64,000 nucleotides of DNA from Rhizobium sp. SL86 (lineage in GTDB: Bacteria > Pseudomonadota > Alphaproteobacteria > Rhizobiales > Rhizobiaceae): NCBI RefSeq assembly GCF_026672545.1, contig NZ_JAPPRJ010000001.1, forward strand, positions 2,233,501-2,297,500. Reading direction: 5' to 3'. Shown piece by piece: positions 1 to 9,200 of the stretch; positions within the stretch are counted from its first letter, which is position 1, and every line of letters begins with the position of its first letter. The translations under genes were made by a program, and so were the position numbers. The notes under the pieces are model-generated. The model did not search any database. It was not told where the DNA came from and saw only the letters and a program-made list of their open reading frames with translations.

Positions 1-6
1 GTCCCA

Positions 7-1062
7 ATGGAATTCGTCTTTGATGGCCACAATGATGTGCTTCTGCGTTTGTGGCGCAATATGCGCAATGGTGCAGACCCGTTGGCGGAGTTCGCCATGG
101 GCACGCGGGAGGGCCATATCGATGGTCCGCGCGCAAAGGCGGGTGGTCTGGCCGGCGGCCTTTGCGCCATCTACATCCCATCGGGTGACCTGATTCTCAA
201 GGAACCGGATGCCAACGGCCATTACCACACGCCACTGGCCTCGCCGTTGGAACGGGCTCCCTCGCTGGATATCGCGATCGAAAAGCTGGCATTGGCCCAC
301 CGTCTGGACAAGGCCGGTGCCTGGCGCATCTGTCGCTCGACCGACGAGATCCGCCGGGCGATGGAGGATGGCATCTTTGCCGCGGTCGTGCACATGGAAG
401 GCTGCGAGGCACTGGACGCCGACCTTGCCGCGCTCGAGGTCTTCTATGCGGCCGGCCTGCGCTCGCTCGGGCCGGTCTGGAGCCGCAACAATGCGTTTGG
501 CCATGGCGTGCCCTTCGCCTTTCCGATGTCCCCGGATGCCGGTCCCGGCCTGACGGACCTCGGTTTCGAACTGGTGAGGGCCTGCGACCGGATGGGCATT
601 GCCATCGATCTCGCCCACATCACCGAGAAGGGTTTCTGGGATGTGGCAAAGACCTCCGATGCGCCGCTGATCGCCAGCCATTCCAACGTGCATGCGCTGA
701 CCGCCGTTGCCCGCAACCTGACGGACCGGCAGATGGATGCGATCCGCGAACGTCAAGGCATTGTCGGGTTGAACTACGCCGTGACGATGCTTCGGCCGGA
801 TGCGCGTGACGATGCCAACACCAGCCTCGACCTGATGGTTCGCCACATCGATTACATGGTTGAACGCATGGGAATCGATTGTGTCGCGCTCGGCTCGGAC
901 TTCGATGGCGCCACCGTGCCGCACGACATTGCAGACGCAGCCGGCAATCAGAAACTTGTTGCGGCGCTAAAATACGCGGGCTACGCTTCCGACGATCTCG
1001 CAAAGCTGTGCCGGGAAAACTGGCTGAGGGTTCTTTCAAAAACCTGGCACGAGCCGCGTTGA
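7..1062 (+). CDS. Membrane dipeptidase (peptidase family M19)
   Basis: 351 aa, the usual length for renal-dipeptidase-like M19 zinc enzymes that hydrolyse dipeptides. The N-terminal DGHND segment (about residues 6-10) carries the HxD zinc motif. A central HMEG supplies the metal-bridging glutamate, and AHITEKG and ASHSNVHAL supply further histidine ligands. GSDFDGA near residue 298 is the conserved late aspartate motif. No signal peptide is visible, so it is probably cytoplasmic. It lies 47 bp upstream of a complete peptide ABC importer on the same strand, which suggests that it cleaves imported dipeptides. The ATG at position 7 fits the family start. Any upstream operon gene is outside the window. 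Confidence 0.9.
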   Translation: MEFVFDGHNDVLLRLWRNMRNGADPLAEFAMGTREGHIDGPRAKAGGLAGGLCAIYIPSGDLILKEPDANGHYHTPLASPLERAPSLDIAIEKLALAHRLDKAGAWRICRSTDEIRRAMEDGIFAAVVHMEGCEALDADLAALEVFYAAGLRSLGPVWSRNNAFGHGVPFAFPMSPDAGPGLTDLGFELVRACDRMGIAIDLAHITEKGFWDVAKTSDAPLIASHSNVHALTAVARNLTDRQMDAIRERQGIVGLNYAVTMLRPDARDDANTSLDLMVRHIDYMVERMGIDCVALGSDFDGATVPHDIADAAGNQKLVAALKYAGYASDDLAKLCRENWLRVLSKTWHEPR

Positions 1063-1109
1063 CGGACCCACTTTCTACCTGCTCTAAACACAACAAAAAC
1101 AGGGAACTC

Positions 1110-2756
1110 ATGACCATGATCACCGCGTTCAATCGCAACCTCCGGATTCTGACGACCAGTGCTGCGCTGTCATTGGTCATGCTTTCGGCACCGCACGCCT
1201 TTGCCGCGACGCCCGCCGATACGCTGGTGGAAGGTTTTGCCATCGATGACATCATCTCGCTCGATCCGGGCGAGGCCTTCGAACTGTCGACGGCGGAAAT
1301 CACCGGCAACACCTACAGCAAGCTGGTCTCGATCGACATCAGCGACACGTCGAAGGTCGTGGGCGATCTTGCCGAGAGCTGGTCGACGTCGGAGGATGGC
1401 CTCACCTATACGTTCAAGCTGAAGAAGGGCCTGAAATTCGCCTCCGGCAATCCGGTGACGGCGGACGACGTGGCCTTCTCGTTCGAGCGTGCCGTCAAGC
1501 TCGACAAGTCGCCGGCCTTCCTGCTCACCCAGTTCGGCCTTAAGGGCGACAACGTGACGGAAAAGGCAAAGGCGACGGATCCGAGCACCTTCGTGCTGAC
1601 CGTCGACAAGCCCTATGCGCCGAGCTTCGTTCTCAACGTGCTGACCGCAACGGTTGCTTCCGTCGTCGACAAGAAGGCGACGATGGAGAAGGCGAAGGCC
1701 GTGACGCCGACCGCCGAATACAAGTGGGACACCGATTTCGGCAACGAGTTCCTGAAGACCGGTTATGCCGGTTCCGGCCCGTACAAGATCCTCGGCTGGA
1801 AGGCGAATGAAGCCGTCATCATGGAAGCCAATCCGAACTATTACGGCGAGAAGCCGAAGCTGAAGCGCGTGGTCTACCGCCACATGAAGGAAAGCTCCGG
1901 CCAGCGCCTGGCGCTGGAAAACGGTGATATCGACATTGCCCGCAACCTCGAACCCGGCGACATGGATGCCGTGTCGAAGAAGGACGGTCTGGCGATCACC
2001 TCGGCCCCGAAGGGCACGGTCTATTACTTCAGCCTCAACCAGAAAAACCCCAACCTGGCGAAGCCGGAAGTGGTCGAAGCCTTCAAGTATCTGGTCGATT
2101 ACGATGCGATCGGCGCTACGCTGATCAAGGGCATCGGCGAGATCCACCAGACCTTCCTGCCGAAGGGGCAGCTCGGTGCGCTGGATGAGAACCCCTACAA
2201 GCTGGACGTGGCCAAGGCCAAGGAACTGCTGGCCAAGGCCGGCCTGAAGGACGGCTTCACCGTCACCATGGACGTGCGCAACACGCAGCCGGTCACGGGC
2301 ATTGCCGAAAGCGTGCAGCAGACGCTGGCGCAGGCCGGCATCAAGCTCGAGATCATTCCGGGTGACGGCAAGCAGACACTGACCAAGTACCGCGCCCGCC
2401 AGCACGACATCTATATCGGCCAGTGGGGTTCGGACTATTTCGACCCGAACTCGAATGCGGAAACCTTCACGATCAACTACGACAACTCGGATGCCGGCAA
2501 GAACAAGACGCTGGCCTGGCGCAATGCCTGGGATGTGCCGGAGCTGACGAAGGAAACGCAGTCGGCCCTCATCGAGAAGGACAGCGCCAAGCGCGCCGAG
2601 ATCTACAAGAGCCTGCAGAAAAAGGTTCTGGAAAGCGGTCCTTTCGTGCTGATCTTCCAGCAGACGGAAGTGGCCGGTTATTCGAAGAAGCTGAAGGGCC
2701 TGAAGCTTGGCCCGAGCTTCGACACCAACTTCGTCTACACGATCTCCAAGGATTGA
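1110..2756 (+). CDS. Peptide ABC importer, solute-binding protein (family 5, DppA/OppA-like)
   Basis: 548 aa periplasmic binding protein of SBP family 5. The start is set at the ATG at 1110 because it gives a standard Sec signal peptide (positive start, hydrophobic core, cleavage near AFA|ATP at residue 32) and follows an AGGGAA ribosome site. The frame is open further upstream but overlaps the dipeptidase gene. Family-typical segments include DGLTYTFKLKKGLKF, the GSGPYKI motif and late LIFQQTEV. It is first in a Dpp-type operon, followed after 18 bp by the permeases. The substrate is probably di- or oligopeptides because of the adjacent M19 dipeptidase; this is inference. Confidence 0.92.
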   Translation: MTMITAFNRNLRILTTSAALSLVMLSAPHAFAATPADTLVEGFAIDDIISLDPGEAFELSTAEITGNTYSKLVSIDISDTSKVVGDLAESWSTSEDGLTYTFKLKKGLKFASGNPVTADDVAFSFERAVKLDKSPAFLLTQFGLKGDNVTEKAKATDPSTFVLTVDKPYAPSFVLNVLTATVASVVDKKATMEKAKAVTPTAEYKWDTDFGNEFLKTGYAGSGPYKILGWKANEAVIMEANPNYYGEKPKLKRVVYRHMKESSGQRLALENGDIDIARNLEPGDMDAVSKKDGLAITSAPKGTVYYFSLNQKNPNLAKPEVVEAFKYLVDYDAIGATLIKGIGEIHQTFLPKGQLGALDENPYKLDVAKAKELLAKAGLKDGFTVTMDVRNTQPVTGIAESVQQTLAQAGIKLEIIPGDGKQTLTKYRARQHDIYIGQWGSDYFDPNSNAETFTINYDNSDAGKNKTLAWRNAWDVPELTKETQSALIEKDSAKRAEIYKSLQKKVLESGPFVLIFQQTEVAGYSKKLKGLKLGPSFDTNFVYTISKD

Positions 2757-2774
2757 TCCGGTCAGGTCATCCCG

Positions 2775-3842
2775 GTGAGCACGCTTGACACACAAATGAG
2801 GGCAGGGCGCGGCAAACGTCGCGCCCGTCAGCGCCTGCGCGCGACCCTCGGTTTCATCGTGACCGTCATCACCACCTTTCTGGGGTTGATGGCGGTGACC
2901 TTTTTCATTGGCCGCGTCATCCCCATCGATCCGGCGCTGGCGATCGTGGGCGACCGCGCACCGGCGCATGTGGTGGAGCGTGTGCGCGAGGAACTCGGGC
3001 TGAACCTGCCGCTCTGGCAGCAGTTCTTCCTCTACATCCGCGATGCGCTGACCGGAAACTTCGGCACTTCGGTGCTGACCACCAATCCGGTGATGACGGA
3101 TATTGCCCGCGTCTTTCCGGCGACCATCGAGCTTGCGACGCTCGGCACCCTGATCGGCGCTGTCTTCGGCATTCCGCTCGGCGTGCTGGCCGCAGTCCGT
3201 CGCGGCAGTTGGGCGGACCAGATCGTCCGTATCATCGGCCTCATCGGCTATTCTGTGCCGATTTTCTGGCTCGGCCTTCTCGCGCTGCTCGTCTTTTATG
3301 CGCGGCTGAACTGGGTCGCCTATCCCGGCCGCATGGATATCGTCTACGAATTCACCTTCACACCGCAGACCGGCTTCTTCCTCATCGATGCCCTGTGGCA
3401 ACGGCAATGGGATGTGCTGTGGGATCTGTTCCGCCACATCATCCTGCCGGCCTCACTGCTCGGTTATTTTTCGCTTGCCTACATTAGCCGCATGACGCGC
3501 TCCTTCATGCTGAACGAGCTTTCCCAGGAATATATCGTCGCGGCGCGCGCCAAGGGGCTGTCGGAAACCCGGATCATCTGGTTCCACGCGCTGCGCAATG
3601 CCGCGGTGCCGCTGGTGACGGTCATCGCGCTGTCTTATGCCGGCCTGCTGGAAGGGTCTGTCCTGACGGAAACCATCTTCTCCTGGCCGGGATTGGGACT
3701 CTACATCACCAATTCGCTGCAGAATGCCGACATGAATGCCGTCCTCGGCGGCACCATCGTCATCGGTGTCGTGTTCATCGGCATCAACCTGTTTTCCGAT
3801 GCGCTGTACCGCACGCTTGACCCGAGGACCCGCAGCCGATGA
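2775..3842 (+). CDS. Peptide ABC importer permease (DppB-like)
   Basis: 355 aa inner-membrane permease of the BPD_transp_1 superfamily. The basic N-terminal tail is followed by a first membrane helix near residues 25-50, a periplasmic loop and five further hydrophobic segments. The ATPase-contacting EAA loop is visible as EYIVAARAKGLSETRII. The start codon is GTG at 2775; an in-frame ATG at 2796 would shorten the protein by 7 residues. Its stop overlaps the next permease start by 4 bp, showing translational coupling in the operon. Confidence 0.92.
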   Translation: MSTLDTQMRAGRGKRRARQRLRATLGFIVTVITTFLGLMAVTFFIGRVIPIDPALAIVGDRAPAHVVERVREELGLNLPLWQQFFLYIRDALTGNFGTSVLTTNPVMTDIARVFPATIELATLGTLIGAVFGIPLGVLAAVRRGSWADQIVRIIGLIGYSVPIFWLGLLALLVFYARLNWVAYPGRMDIVYEFTFTPQTGFFLIDALWQRQWDVLWDLFRHIILPASLLGYFSLAYISRMTRSFMLNELSQEYIVAARAKGLSETRIIWFHALRNAAVPLVTVIALSYAGLLEGSVLTETIFSWPGLGLYITNSLQNADMNAVLGGTIVIGVVFIGINLFSDALYRTLDPRTRSR

Positions 3843-4768
3843 ACACGCTTGCTGATCCGAAGCCCTACAGCCGGGATTGGCTGCTCTCCGATCGTCCGAC
3901 CTCCCGCCGGCAGGCGCGGTTGGGCCGTGCCTATGTCATCTGGCGGCGGTTTTCCGAAAATCGGCTTGCGCTGATGGGCCTCTGCATCATCCTGGGGCTG
4001 CTGTTCGTTGCCCTGTTTGCCGATGTGCTGGCGCCGCATAACCCCGTCCAGGGCGATCTGCGCAATGCCCGGCTTCTGCCCCCCGGCACGGCCGGTTACT
4101 GGCTCGGCACCGACGATCAGGGCCGCGACATTCTCTCGCGCCTGATCCACGGTTCGCGGCTGACGCTGATGGTCGTCGTTCTGGTGGCGATCATTGCCGC
4201 CCCCATCGGCCTCATCGTCGGCACGGTTTCCGGTTATGCCGGCGGCTGGGTGGATGCGATCCTGATGCGCATCACCGATATCTTTCTCGCCTTTCCGAAG
4301 CTCGTTCTGGCTCTCGCGCTGGTGGCCGCACTCGGGCCCGGCATCGAGAACGCGATCCTCGCGATTGCCGTGACCTCCTGGCCGCCTTATGCCCGCATCG
4401 CACGGGCCGAGACGTTGACCTTCCGCAATTCGGAATTCATCTCTGCGGTGAAGCTGATGGGGGCGTCGCCCTTCCGCATCGTGCTGCGCCATGTGATGCC
4501 GCTCTGCACCTCCTCGCTGATCGTGCGCGTCACGCTCGATATGGCTGGCATCATCCTGACGGCTGCGGGCCTTGGTTTCCTCGGGCTCGGCGCCCAGCCG
4601 CCGCTTCCCGAATGGGGCGCGATGATCGCCTCCGGGCGCCGCTTCATCCTCGACCAGTGGTGGGTGGCCGCCATGCCGGGTTTTGCGATCCTCATCGTCA
4701 GCCTCGGCTTCAACCTGCTGGGTGATGGTCTGCGTGATGCGCTCGATCCGAAGGAGGCCGGACAATGA
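3839..4768 (+). CDS. Peptide ABC importer permease (DppC-like)
   Basis: 309 aa second permease of the same importer. The N-terminal OppC-type segment (residues 20-75, with the RLALMGLCIIL helix) precedes a BPD_transp_1 domain with the EAA loop EFISAVKLMGASPFRIV and the C-terminal DGLRDALDPK motif typical of DppC/OppC. Four-base ATGA overlaps link it to the genes on both sides, so the heterodimeric channel and the ATPases are probably made from one message. Confidence 0.92.
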   Translation: MNTLADPKPYSRDWLLSDRPTSRRQARLGRAYVIWRRFSENRLALMGLCIILGLLFVALFADVLAPHNPVQGDLRNARLLPPGTAGYWLGTDDQGRDILSRLIHGSRLTLMVVVLVAIIAAPIGLIVGTVSGYAGGWVDAILMRITDIFLAFPKLVLALALVAALGPGIENAILAIAVTSWPPYARIARAETLTFRNSEFISAVKLMGASPFRIVLRHVMPLCTSSLIVRVTLDMAGIILTAAGLGFLGLGAQPPLPEWGAMIASGRRFILDQWWVAAMPGFAILIVSLGFNLLGDGLRDALDPKEAGQ

Positions 4769-5598
4769 CCCCGCTTCTGACGGTCGATGACCTGCGCGTT
4801 TCCTTTCCCACCCGCACCGGCACGGTGGAGGCGGTGCGCGGTGTGTCGTTTACGCTCGGCAAGGAAAGGCTCGGCATTGTCGGCGAGTCCGGCTCCGGCA
4901 AGTCGCAGACGGGCCGCGCCATCATGGGGCTCACACCCGGCCACGCGAAGATCACCGCAAAGACACTGAATTTTGACGGTATCGACCTTTTGTCGGCCTC
5001 TGCCGCCAAACGCCGAAGCCTGCGCGGCAAGCGGGTGGCGATGATCCTGCAGGACCCGAAATATTCGCTGAACCCGGTGATGCCGATCGGCCGGCAAATC
5101 ATCGAAACCCTGAAGACACATGAGAACGTCTCATCGCGGGAAGGGCGGGAGCGGGCGCTTGCCATGCTGGAGGCGGTGCAGATCCACGATCCGGAGCGTG
5201 TTTTCGATCTTTATCCGCACGAGGTCTCGGGCGGCATGGGCCAGCGCATCATGATCGCCATGATGCTGGTCTGCGGACCGGAACTTTTGATCGCCGACGA
5301 ACCGACCTCGGCGCTCGATGTGACGGTGCAGCTCGAAGTGCTCGCCATTCTCGACCGGCTGGTGGCCGAACGTGGCATGGGCCTGATCTTCATCAGCCAT
5401 GATTTGCGGCTTGTCTCCTCCTTCTGCGACCGCGTTCTCGTGATGTATGCCGGTCGGGTGGTGGAGGAACTGCCCTCTGCCAATCTCGCTGCGGCCCAAC
5501 ATCCCTATACGCAAGGACTTTTGAATTGCCTGCCGACGATCGGCTCCCATCGCCATCCCCTGCCGGTTCTGGAGCGCAAGCCGGAGTGGGCCCTATGA
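4765..5598 (+). CDS. Peptide ABC importer ATP-binding protein (DppD-like)
   Basis: 277 aa nucleotide-binding subunit. Walker A is GESGSGKSQT (about residues 38-47), followed by the Q-loop, signature VSGGMGQR, Walker B LLIADEPTSALD and switch histidine ISHD. The C-terminus keeps the short HPYTQGL segment of the oligopeptide ABC C-terminal family but lacks a long cysteine-rich FeS tail. It overlaps the preceding permease and the following ATPase by 4 bp each. It should pair with the DppF-like subunit to power the importer. Confidence 0.92.
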   Translation: MTPLLTVDDLRVSFPTRTGTVEAVRGVSFTLGKERLGIVGESGSGKSQTGRAIMGLTPGHAKITAKTLNFDGIDLLSASAAKRRSLRGKRVAMILQDPKYSLNPVMPIGRQIIETLKTHENVSSREGRERALAMLEAVQIHDPERVFDLYPHEVSGGMGQRIMIAMMLVCGPELLIADEPTSALDVTVQLEVLAILDRLVAERGMGLIFISHDLRLVSSFCDRVLVMYAGRVVEELPSANLAAAQHPYTQGLLNCLPTIGSHRHPLPVLERKPEWAL

Positions 5599-6347
5599 CG
5601 CGTGAGGTTCTCTCCGTCCGCGACATGGTCGTGGTCTTTGATGAGTTCGTGGCGCTGAACGGCGTCAGCATGAGCGTGGCCGAGGGTGAATCCTTCGGCC
5701 TCGTCGGCGAATCCGGTTCCGGCAAGTCCACCCTGCTGCGTGCCGTTGCCGGCCTCAACGTCTTCGAAAGCGGGACCCTGACGGTCTCCGGCAAGCGGTA
5801 TGAAGGTCACCGGCGCGATCGGGATTTCTATCGTACCGTCCAGATGGTGTTCCAGGATCCCTACGGGTCGCTGCATCCGCGCCAGACGGTGGACCGGCTG
5901 CTGCTGGAGCCTTTGGCAATCCACGGTTTTACGGATGTCGACGCCCGCATCGCCCGCGCGCTCGACGAGGTGGGCCTGGGCTCCGGTTTCCGGTTCCGCT
6001 ATTCGCACCAGCTCTCCGGTGGCCAGCGCCAGCGCATCGCGATTGCCCGGGCGCTGATCCTGGAACCGAAAATCCTGCTGCTCGATGAGCCGACCTCGGC
6101 GCTCGATGCCTCGATCCAGGCGGAGATCCTCAACCTACTGGAACAGGCGCGCAAGGATCGCGGCCTCACCTTCGTGATGGTCAGCCACGACCTTGGCGTC
6201 GTCTCCCACATGTGCGACCGGCTGGCGGTGATGCGCAAGGGCGAAATGGTCGAGACCGTGTCCGTCGAGGCTCTGGAAAAGCGTGCCTTTTCGCAGGATT
6301 ATACGCGCCAGCTGCTGGTGGCGAGCGAAGGCTTTCGCCGGACCTGA
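5595..6347 (+). CDS. Peptide ABC importer ATP-binding protein (DppF-like)
   Basis: 250 aa nucleotide-binding subunit, second ATPase of the importer. The start at 5595 overlaps the previous stop as ATGA; the longer upstream frame would run far into the previous gene. Visible motifs are Walker A GESGSGKSTLL, signature LSGGQRQRIAIARAL, Walker B ILLLDEPTSALD and switch VSHDLGV. It is short compared with many DppF proteins (about 320 aa) because the C-terminal extension is minimal. It might also serve the ATPase-less importer at 7450-10969. Confidence 0.9.
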   Translation: MTREVLSVRDMVVVFDEFVALNGVSMSVAEGESFGLVGESGSGKSTLLRAVAGLNVFESGTLTVSGKRYEGHRRDRDFYRTVQMVFQDPYGSLHPRQTVDRLLLEPLAIHGFTDVDARIARALDEVGLGSGFRFRYSHQLSGGQRQRIAIARALILEPKILLLDEPTSALDASIQAEILNLLEQARKDRGLTFVMVSHDLGVVSHMCDRLAVMRKGEMVETVSVEALEKRAFSQDYTRQLLVASEGFRRT

Positions 6348-6386
6348 CGACACCGGTGGCGAACCTCTCACCCTTCAGGACTTTTC

Positions 6387-7316
6387 ATGCAGCTTCGTGC
6401 CCTCATGTATTTCGACGAGCTCGTGCGCACCAATTCGATGCGCGCGGCCGCCGAAAACCTCAACGTGGCTCCGACCGCCGTCAGCCGGCAGATCGAGAAT
6501 CTCGAGCATTATTTCGGCACGGCGCTCGTGGAGCGGTCGAACCGCGGCATCAAGCTGACGGCGGCGGGCGAACTTCTCGCGGCCCGCGCCGGGCGCACCT
6601 TTCGCGAGCTGGAACATGTGCACCAGTTGATCGATGACCTGCAGGGCCTGCAGCGGGGTCGGGTGGTGATCTATGCGAATGGCGCGACGGTTGCCAATCT
6701 GCTCGCGCCGGTGCTCGCACAGTTCTCGCTGCGGTATCCGAAGCTGCGTTTCGAGGTGATGATCACCAGCGCCCGCCAGGCCATCGAGGCACTGGCGGCG
6801 GCGGAGGCCGATCTGGTGGTCACCCTGTTTGCCACCAAGATGCCAGGTGTGAAGGTACGGCTGCGCTCGGAAATCACCTATGACGTGATCACCTGGGCCA
6901 GCCATCCGGCAGCGGAGCGACCGGAGATAACGTTGAAGGAAATCGCGGCGTTGCCGCTCGCCCTGCCGGACAAGAGCTTTGGTGCGCGGCAGGCGTTTGA
7001 GGAACAGTTCGCCAAGATCGGCGTGGAGCTTGATCCGGTCTTTGTCACCGGCTCGCTGGAAATGCTGAAGGAACTCGTGCTGCAGCAGGCGGCGGTGACG
7101 CTTCTTCCGGCGCTGGCCGTGCAGCGTGAGATACAATCCGGCATGATGGCGGCGATCCCGGTGGCCGCCGGCAAGGGCGTGCGCACCGCGATCGACCTCT
7201 GTGTGGCGCCCGACCGACAGCTCTCTTTTGCCGCCGGTAAGCTGGTGGATTTCATCGAAGGTTTCATGCGCGGCGCCGACCGGCCGAAGCCACGTAAACC
7301 GAAGAATTCCGTGTAG
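6387..7316 (+). CDS. LysR-family transcriptional regulator
   Basis: 309 aa, normal LysR length. The N-terminal winged helix-turn-helix (residues 1-60) is plain: SMRAAAENLNVAPTAVSRQIENLE, then the FGTALVERSNRG wing. The C-terminal effector domain (about 90-300) follows. It is 39 bp downstream of the DppF-like gene on the same strand and 133 bp upstream of a second binding-protein gene. It probably controls one or both peptide importers. Two inverted repeats just after it (7311-7357) are candidate operator sites. Confidence 0.92.
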   Translation: MQLRALMYFDELVRTNSMRAAAENLNVAPTAVSRQIENLEHYFGTALVERSNRGIKLTAAGELLAARAGRTFRELEHVHQLIDDLQGLQRGRVVIYANGATVANLLAPVLAQFSLRYPKLRFEVMITSARQAIEALAAAEADLVVTLFATKMPGVKVRLRSEITYDVITWASHPAAERPEITLKEIAALPLALPDKSFGARQAFEEQFAKIGVELDPVFVTGSLEMLKELVLQQAAVTLLPALAVQREIQSGMMAAIPVAAGKGVRTAIDLCVAPDRQLSFAAGKLVDFIEGFMRGADRPKPRKPKNSV

Positions 7317-7357
7317 CGATTTCGGCTACACAGAGAACACAAAAATGGTAATTGTGT
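7311..7357. promoter_or_regulatory. Two inverted repeats before the second binding-protein gene, candidate LysR operator
   Basis: GTGTAGC-N7-GCTACAC (7311-7331) is a perfect 7-bp inverted repeat overlapping the lysR stop codon. It is followed at 7337-7357 by ACACAA-N9-TTGTGT. Spacing and dyad form resemble LysR-type sites, although the first repeat is T-N13-A rather than the canonical T-N11-A. The first repeat could instead be a weak transcript-end hairpin, but no U-run follows. Confidence 0.4.
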
Positions 7358-7449
7358 GTGCGCCTGCGAAGTGCCACTCTCTTCGCATAACCACGCCTCG
7401 CCAGGGATTTTCGCCGCCCGGTGACGCGAAAACAAGGGGAATGCCACAC

Positions 7450-8982
7450 ATGGGAAGCCAATTCCTTTCCGCAACCACCGCGCTGACGCGCCGGGCCGTG
7501 TTTGGCCTTGCCATGGCCGCGGGTCTGGTGCTTGCAACGCAGATGCCGGCAGAGGCCGCGCCGAAGACCGGTCTTACGCTCGGCATGGCGGTGGAGCCGA
7601 CCGGCCTTGATCCGACGATTGCCGCACCCGTTGCCATTGGTCAGGTGACCTGGCAGAACATTTTCGAAGGCCTCACCACCATCGACCGCAATGGCAAGGT
7701 ACAGCCGCAGCTCGCCGAAAGCTGGACGATCTCGCCGGACGGGTTGACCTATACCTTCAAGCTGCGCCAGGGCGTGACCTTCCACAATGGCGAGGCCTTC
7801 GATTCCTCGGTGGCGAAATTCTCCATCGACCGGGCGCGCGGCGCCGATTCCGTCAACCCGCAGAAGCGTTATTTCGCCTCGATCGATACGGTCGAGACGC
7901 CGGATGCCACGACGCTGGTGCTGAAGCTGAAGCAGCCGGCCGGCAGCCTGCTCTACTGGCTGGGCTGGCCGTCCTCCTCCATCGTCGCGCCGAAATCGGC
8001 TGCCGACAACAAGACGACGCCGATCGGCACCGGGCCGTTCAAGTTCGTCAGCTGGACCAAGGGTGCCTCCGTCGAGCTGGCCCGTAACCCGGATTACTGG
8101 AACAAGGCGGGTGCCGCGAAGCTCGAAAAGGCGACCTTCCGTTTCATTGCCGATCCGCAGGCGCAGGCGGCTGCCTTGAAGGCCGGTGATGTCGATGCCT
8201 TCCCGGAATTCGGCGCGCCGGAACTGATCGAAAGCCTGAAGACGGATGCGCGGCTTGCCACCGTCATCGGCAATACCGAACTCAAGGTCGTGGCCGGCAT
8301 GAATAATGCCAAAAAGCCGTTCGACGACAAACGCGTGCGCCAGGCGCTGATGATGGCAGTGGACCGCCAGGCGGTGGTCGACGGCGCCTGGTCCGGTTTC
8401 GGCACGCCGATCGGCAGCCACTACACGCCGAACGACCGCGGTTATGTGGATCTGACGGGCACCTATCCCTATGATCCGCAAAAGGCGAAGGCGCTGCTGG
8501 CCGAAGCCGGTTACCCGAACGGTTTCTCCTTCACCATGAAGGCGCCGCAGATGGCCTATGCCCAGCGTTCCTCGCAGATCCTGCAGGCGATGCTGGCGGA
8601 AGTCGGCGTGACGATGACGATCGAGACCACCGAATTCCCGGCAAAATGGGTGGCCGACGTCTTCAAGGGCGGCAATTTCGACATGACCATCGTGGCGCAT
8701 GCCGAACCGATGGACATCGATATCTATGCCCGCGACCCCTACTACTTCGCCTACAAGAACCCGGCCTTCAACGAGCTCCTGAAGAAGGTCGAAGCCACCT
8801 CCGACGCGGCCGAGCAGGAAAAGCTCTACGGCGAGGCGCAGAAGATCCTCGCGACCGACGTTCCGGCGCTCTACCTCTTCGTCATGCCGAAGCTCGGTGT
8901 GTGGGACAAGAAGGTGGCCGGGCTCTGGGAAAACGAACCGATCCCGTCGAACGTGCTCTCCGAGGTGCACTGGACGGAGTGA
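7450..8982 (+). CDS. ABC importer solute-binding protein (family 5), second peptide-type system
   Basis: 510 aa SBP family 5 protein. The start at 7450 is preferred over the in-frame ATG at 7441 because AAGGGGA ends 9 bases before it. The signal region contains TRRAVFG followed by a hydrophobic core and AEA|AP near residue 37, so export may be by Tat, though Sec is possible. Body motifs include DGLTYTFKLRQGVTFHNGE and GTGPFKF. It heads an operon with two permeases and an amidase but no ATPase gene. Substrate unknown; the amidase suggests an amide or small peptide. Confidence 0.9.
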   Translation: MGSQFLSATTALTRRAVFGLAMAAGLVLATQMPAEAAPKTGLTLGMAVEPTGLDPTIAAPVAIGQVTWQNIFEGLTTIDRNGKVQPQLAESWTISPDGLTYTFKLRQGVTFHNGEAFDSSVAKFSIDRARGADSVNPQKRYFASIDTVETPDATTLVLKLKQPAGSLLYWLGWPSSSIVAPKSAADNKTTPIGTGPFKFVSWTKGASVELARNPDYWNKAGAAKLEKATFRFIADPQAQAAALKAGDVDAFPEFGAPELIESLKTDARLATVIGNTELKVVAGMNNAKKPFDDKRVRQALMMAVDRQAVVDGAWSGFGTPIGSHYTPNDRGYVDLTGTYPYDPQKAKALLAEAGYPNGFSFTMKAPQMAYAQRSSQILQAMLAEVGVTMTIETTEFPAKWVADVFKGGNFDMTIVAHAEPMDIDIYARDPYYFAYKNPAFNELLKKVEATSDAAEQEKLYGEAQKILATDVPALYLFVMPKLGVWDKKVAGLWENEPIPSNVLSEVHWTE

Positions 8983-9000
8983 GGCGCTTGCGCGCTAATC

Positions 9001-9120
9001 CCCTCCCCACAAGGGGGAGGGGCTTACCCTGCCCCGAGCGAGCCCGATAGGCTGGGCGAGCCGTTGCCTCTGGTGGTCTCCCCCCTTGTGGGGGAGATGG
9101 CCGGCAGGCCAGAGGGGGTC
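9001..9120. repeat. RIME-like intergenic palindromic repeat, copy A (diverged)
   Basis: The segment holds a short hairpin, CCCCTCCCC-N5-GGGGAGGGG-like, near 9001-9023. A second hairpin made of tccccccttgtgggggaga follows and runs into GGCCGGCAGGCCAGAGGGGG. It resembles the other four intergenic repeats in this window but is the most diverged. It separates the binding-protein gene from the permease gene of the same operon. Confidence 0.6.
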
Positions 9121-9200
9121 TGACCCCCGTCCTCGAATTTCATTGCATGCCGGTTGCCGGCACTTCATCCTTCGCTCTTGCGAGCCAGAAGGCACAGGAC

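Noticed and set aside
1170..3437. A 755-codon open frame on the minus strand opposite the first binding-protein and permease genes
   Set aside because: It is antisense to two clearly conserved genes, has low-complexity R/H/G-rich translation and no family motifs. GC-rich codon bias produces such shadows.
9001..9120. Rho-independent terminator or CRISPR-like repeat
   Set aside because: The repeat lacks a U-run and there are no regular spacers; it matches four other intergenic palindromic repeats in the window.
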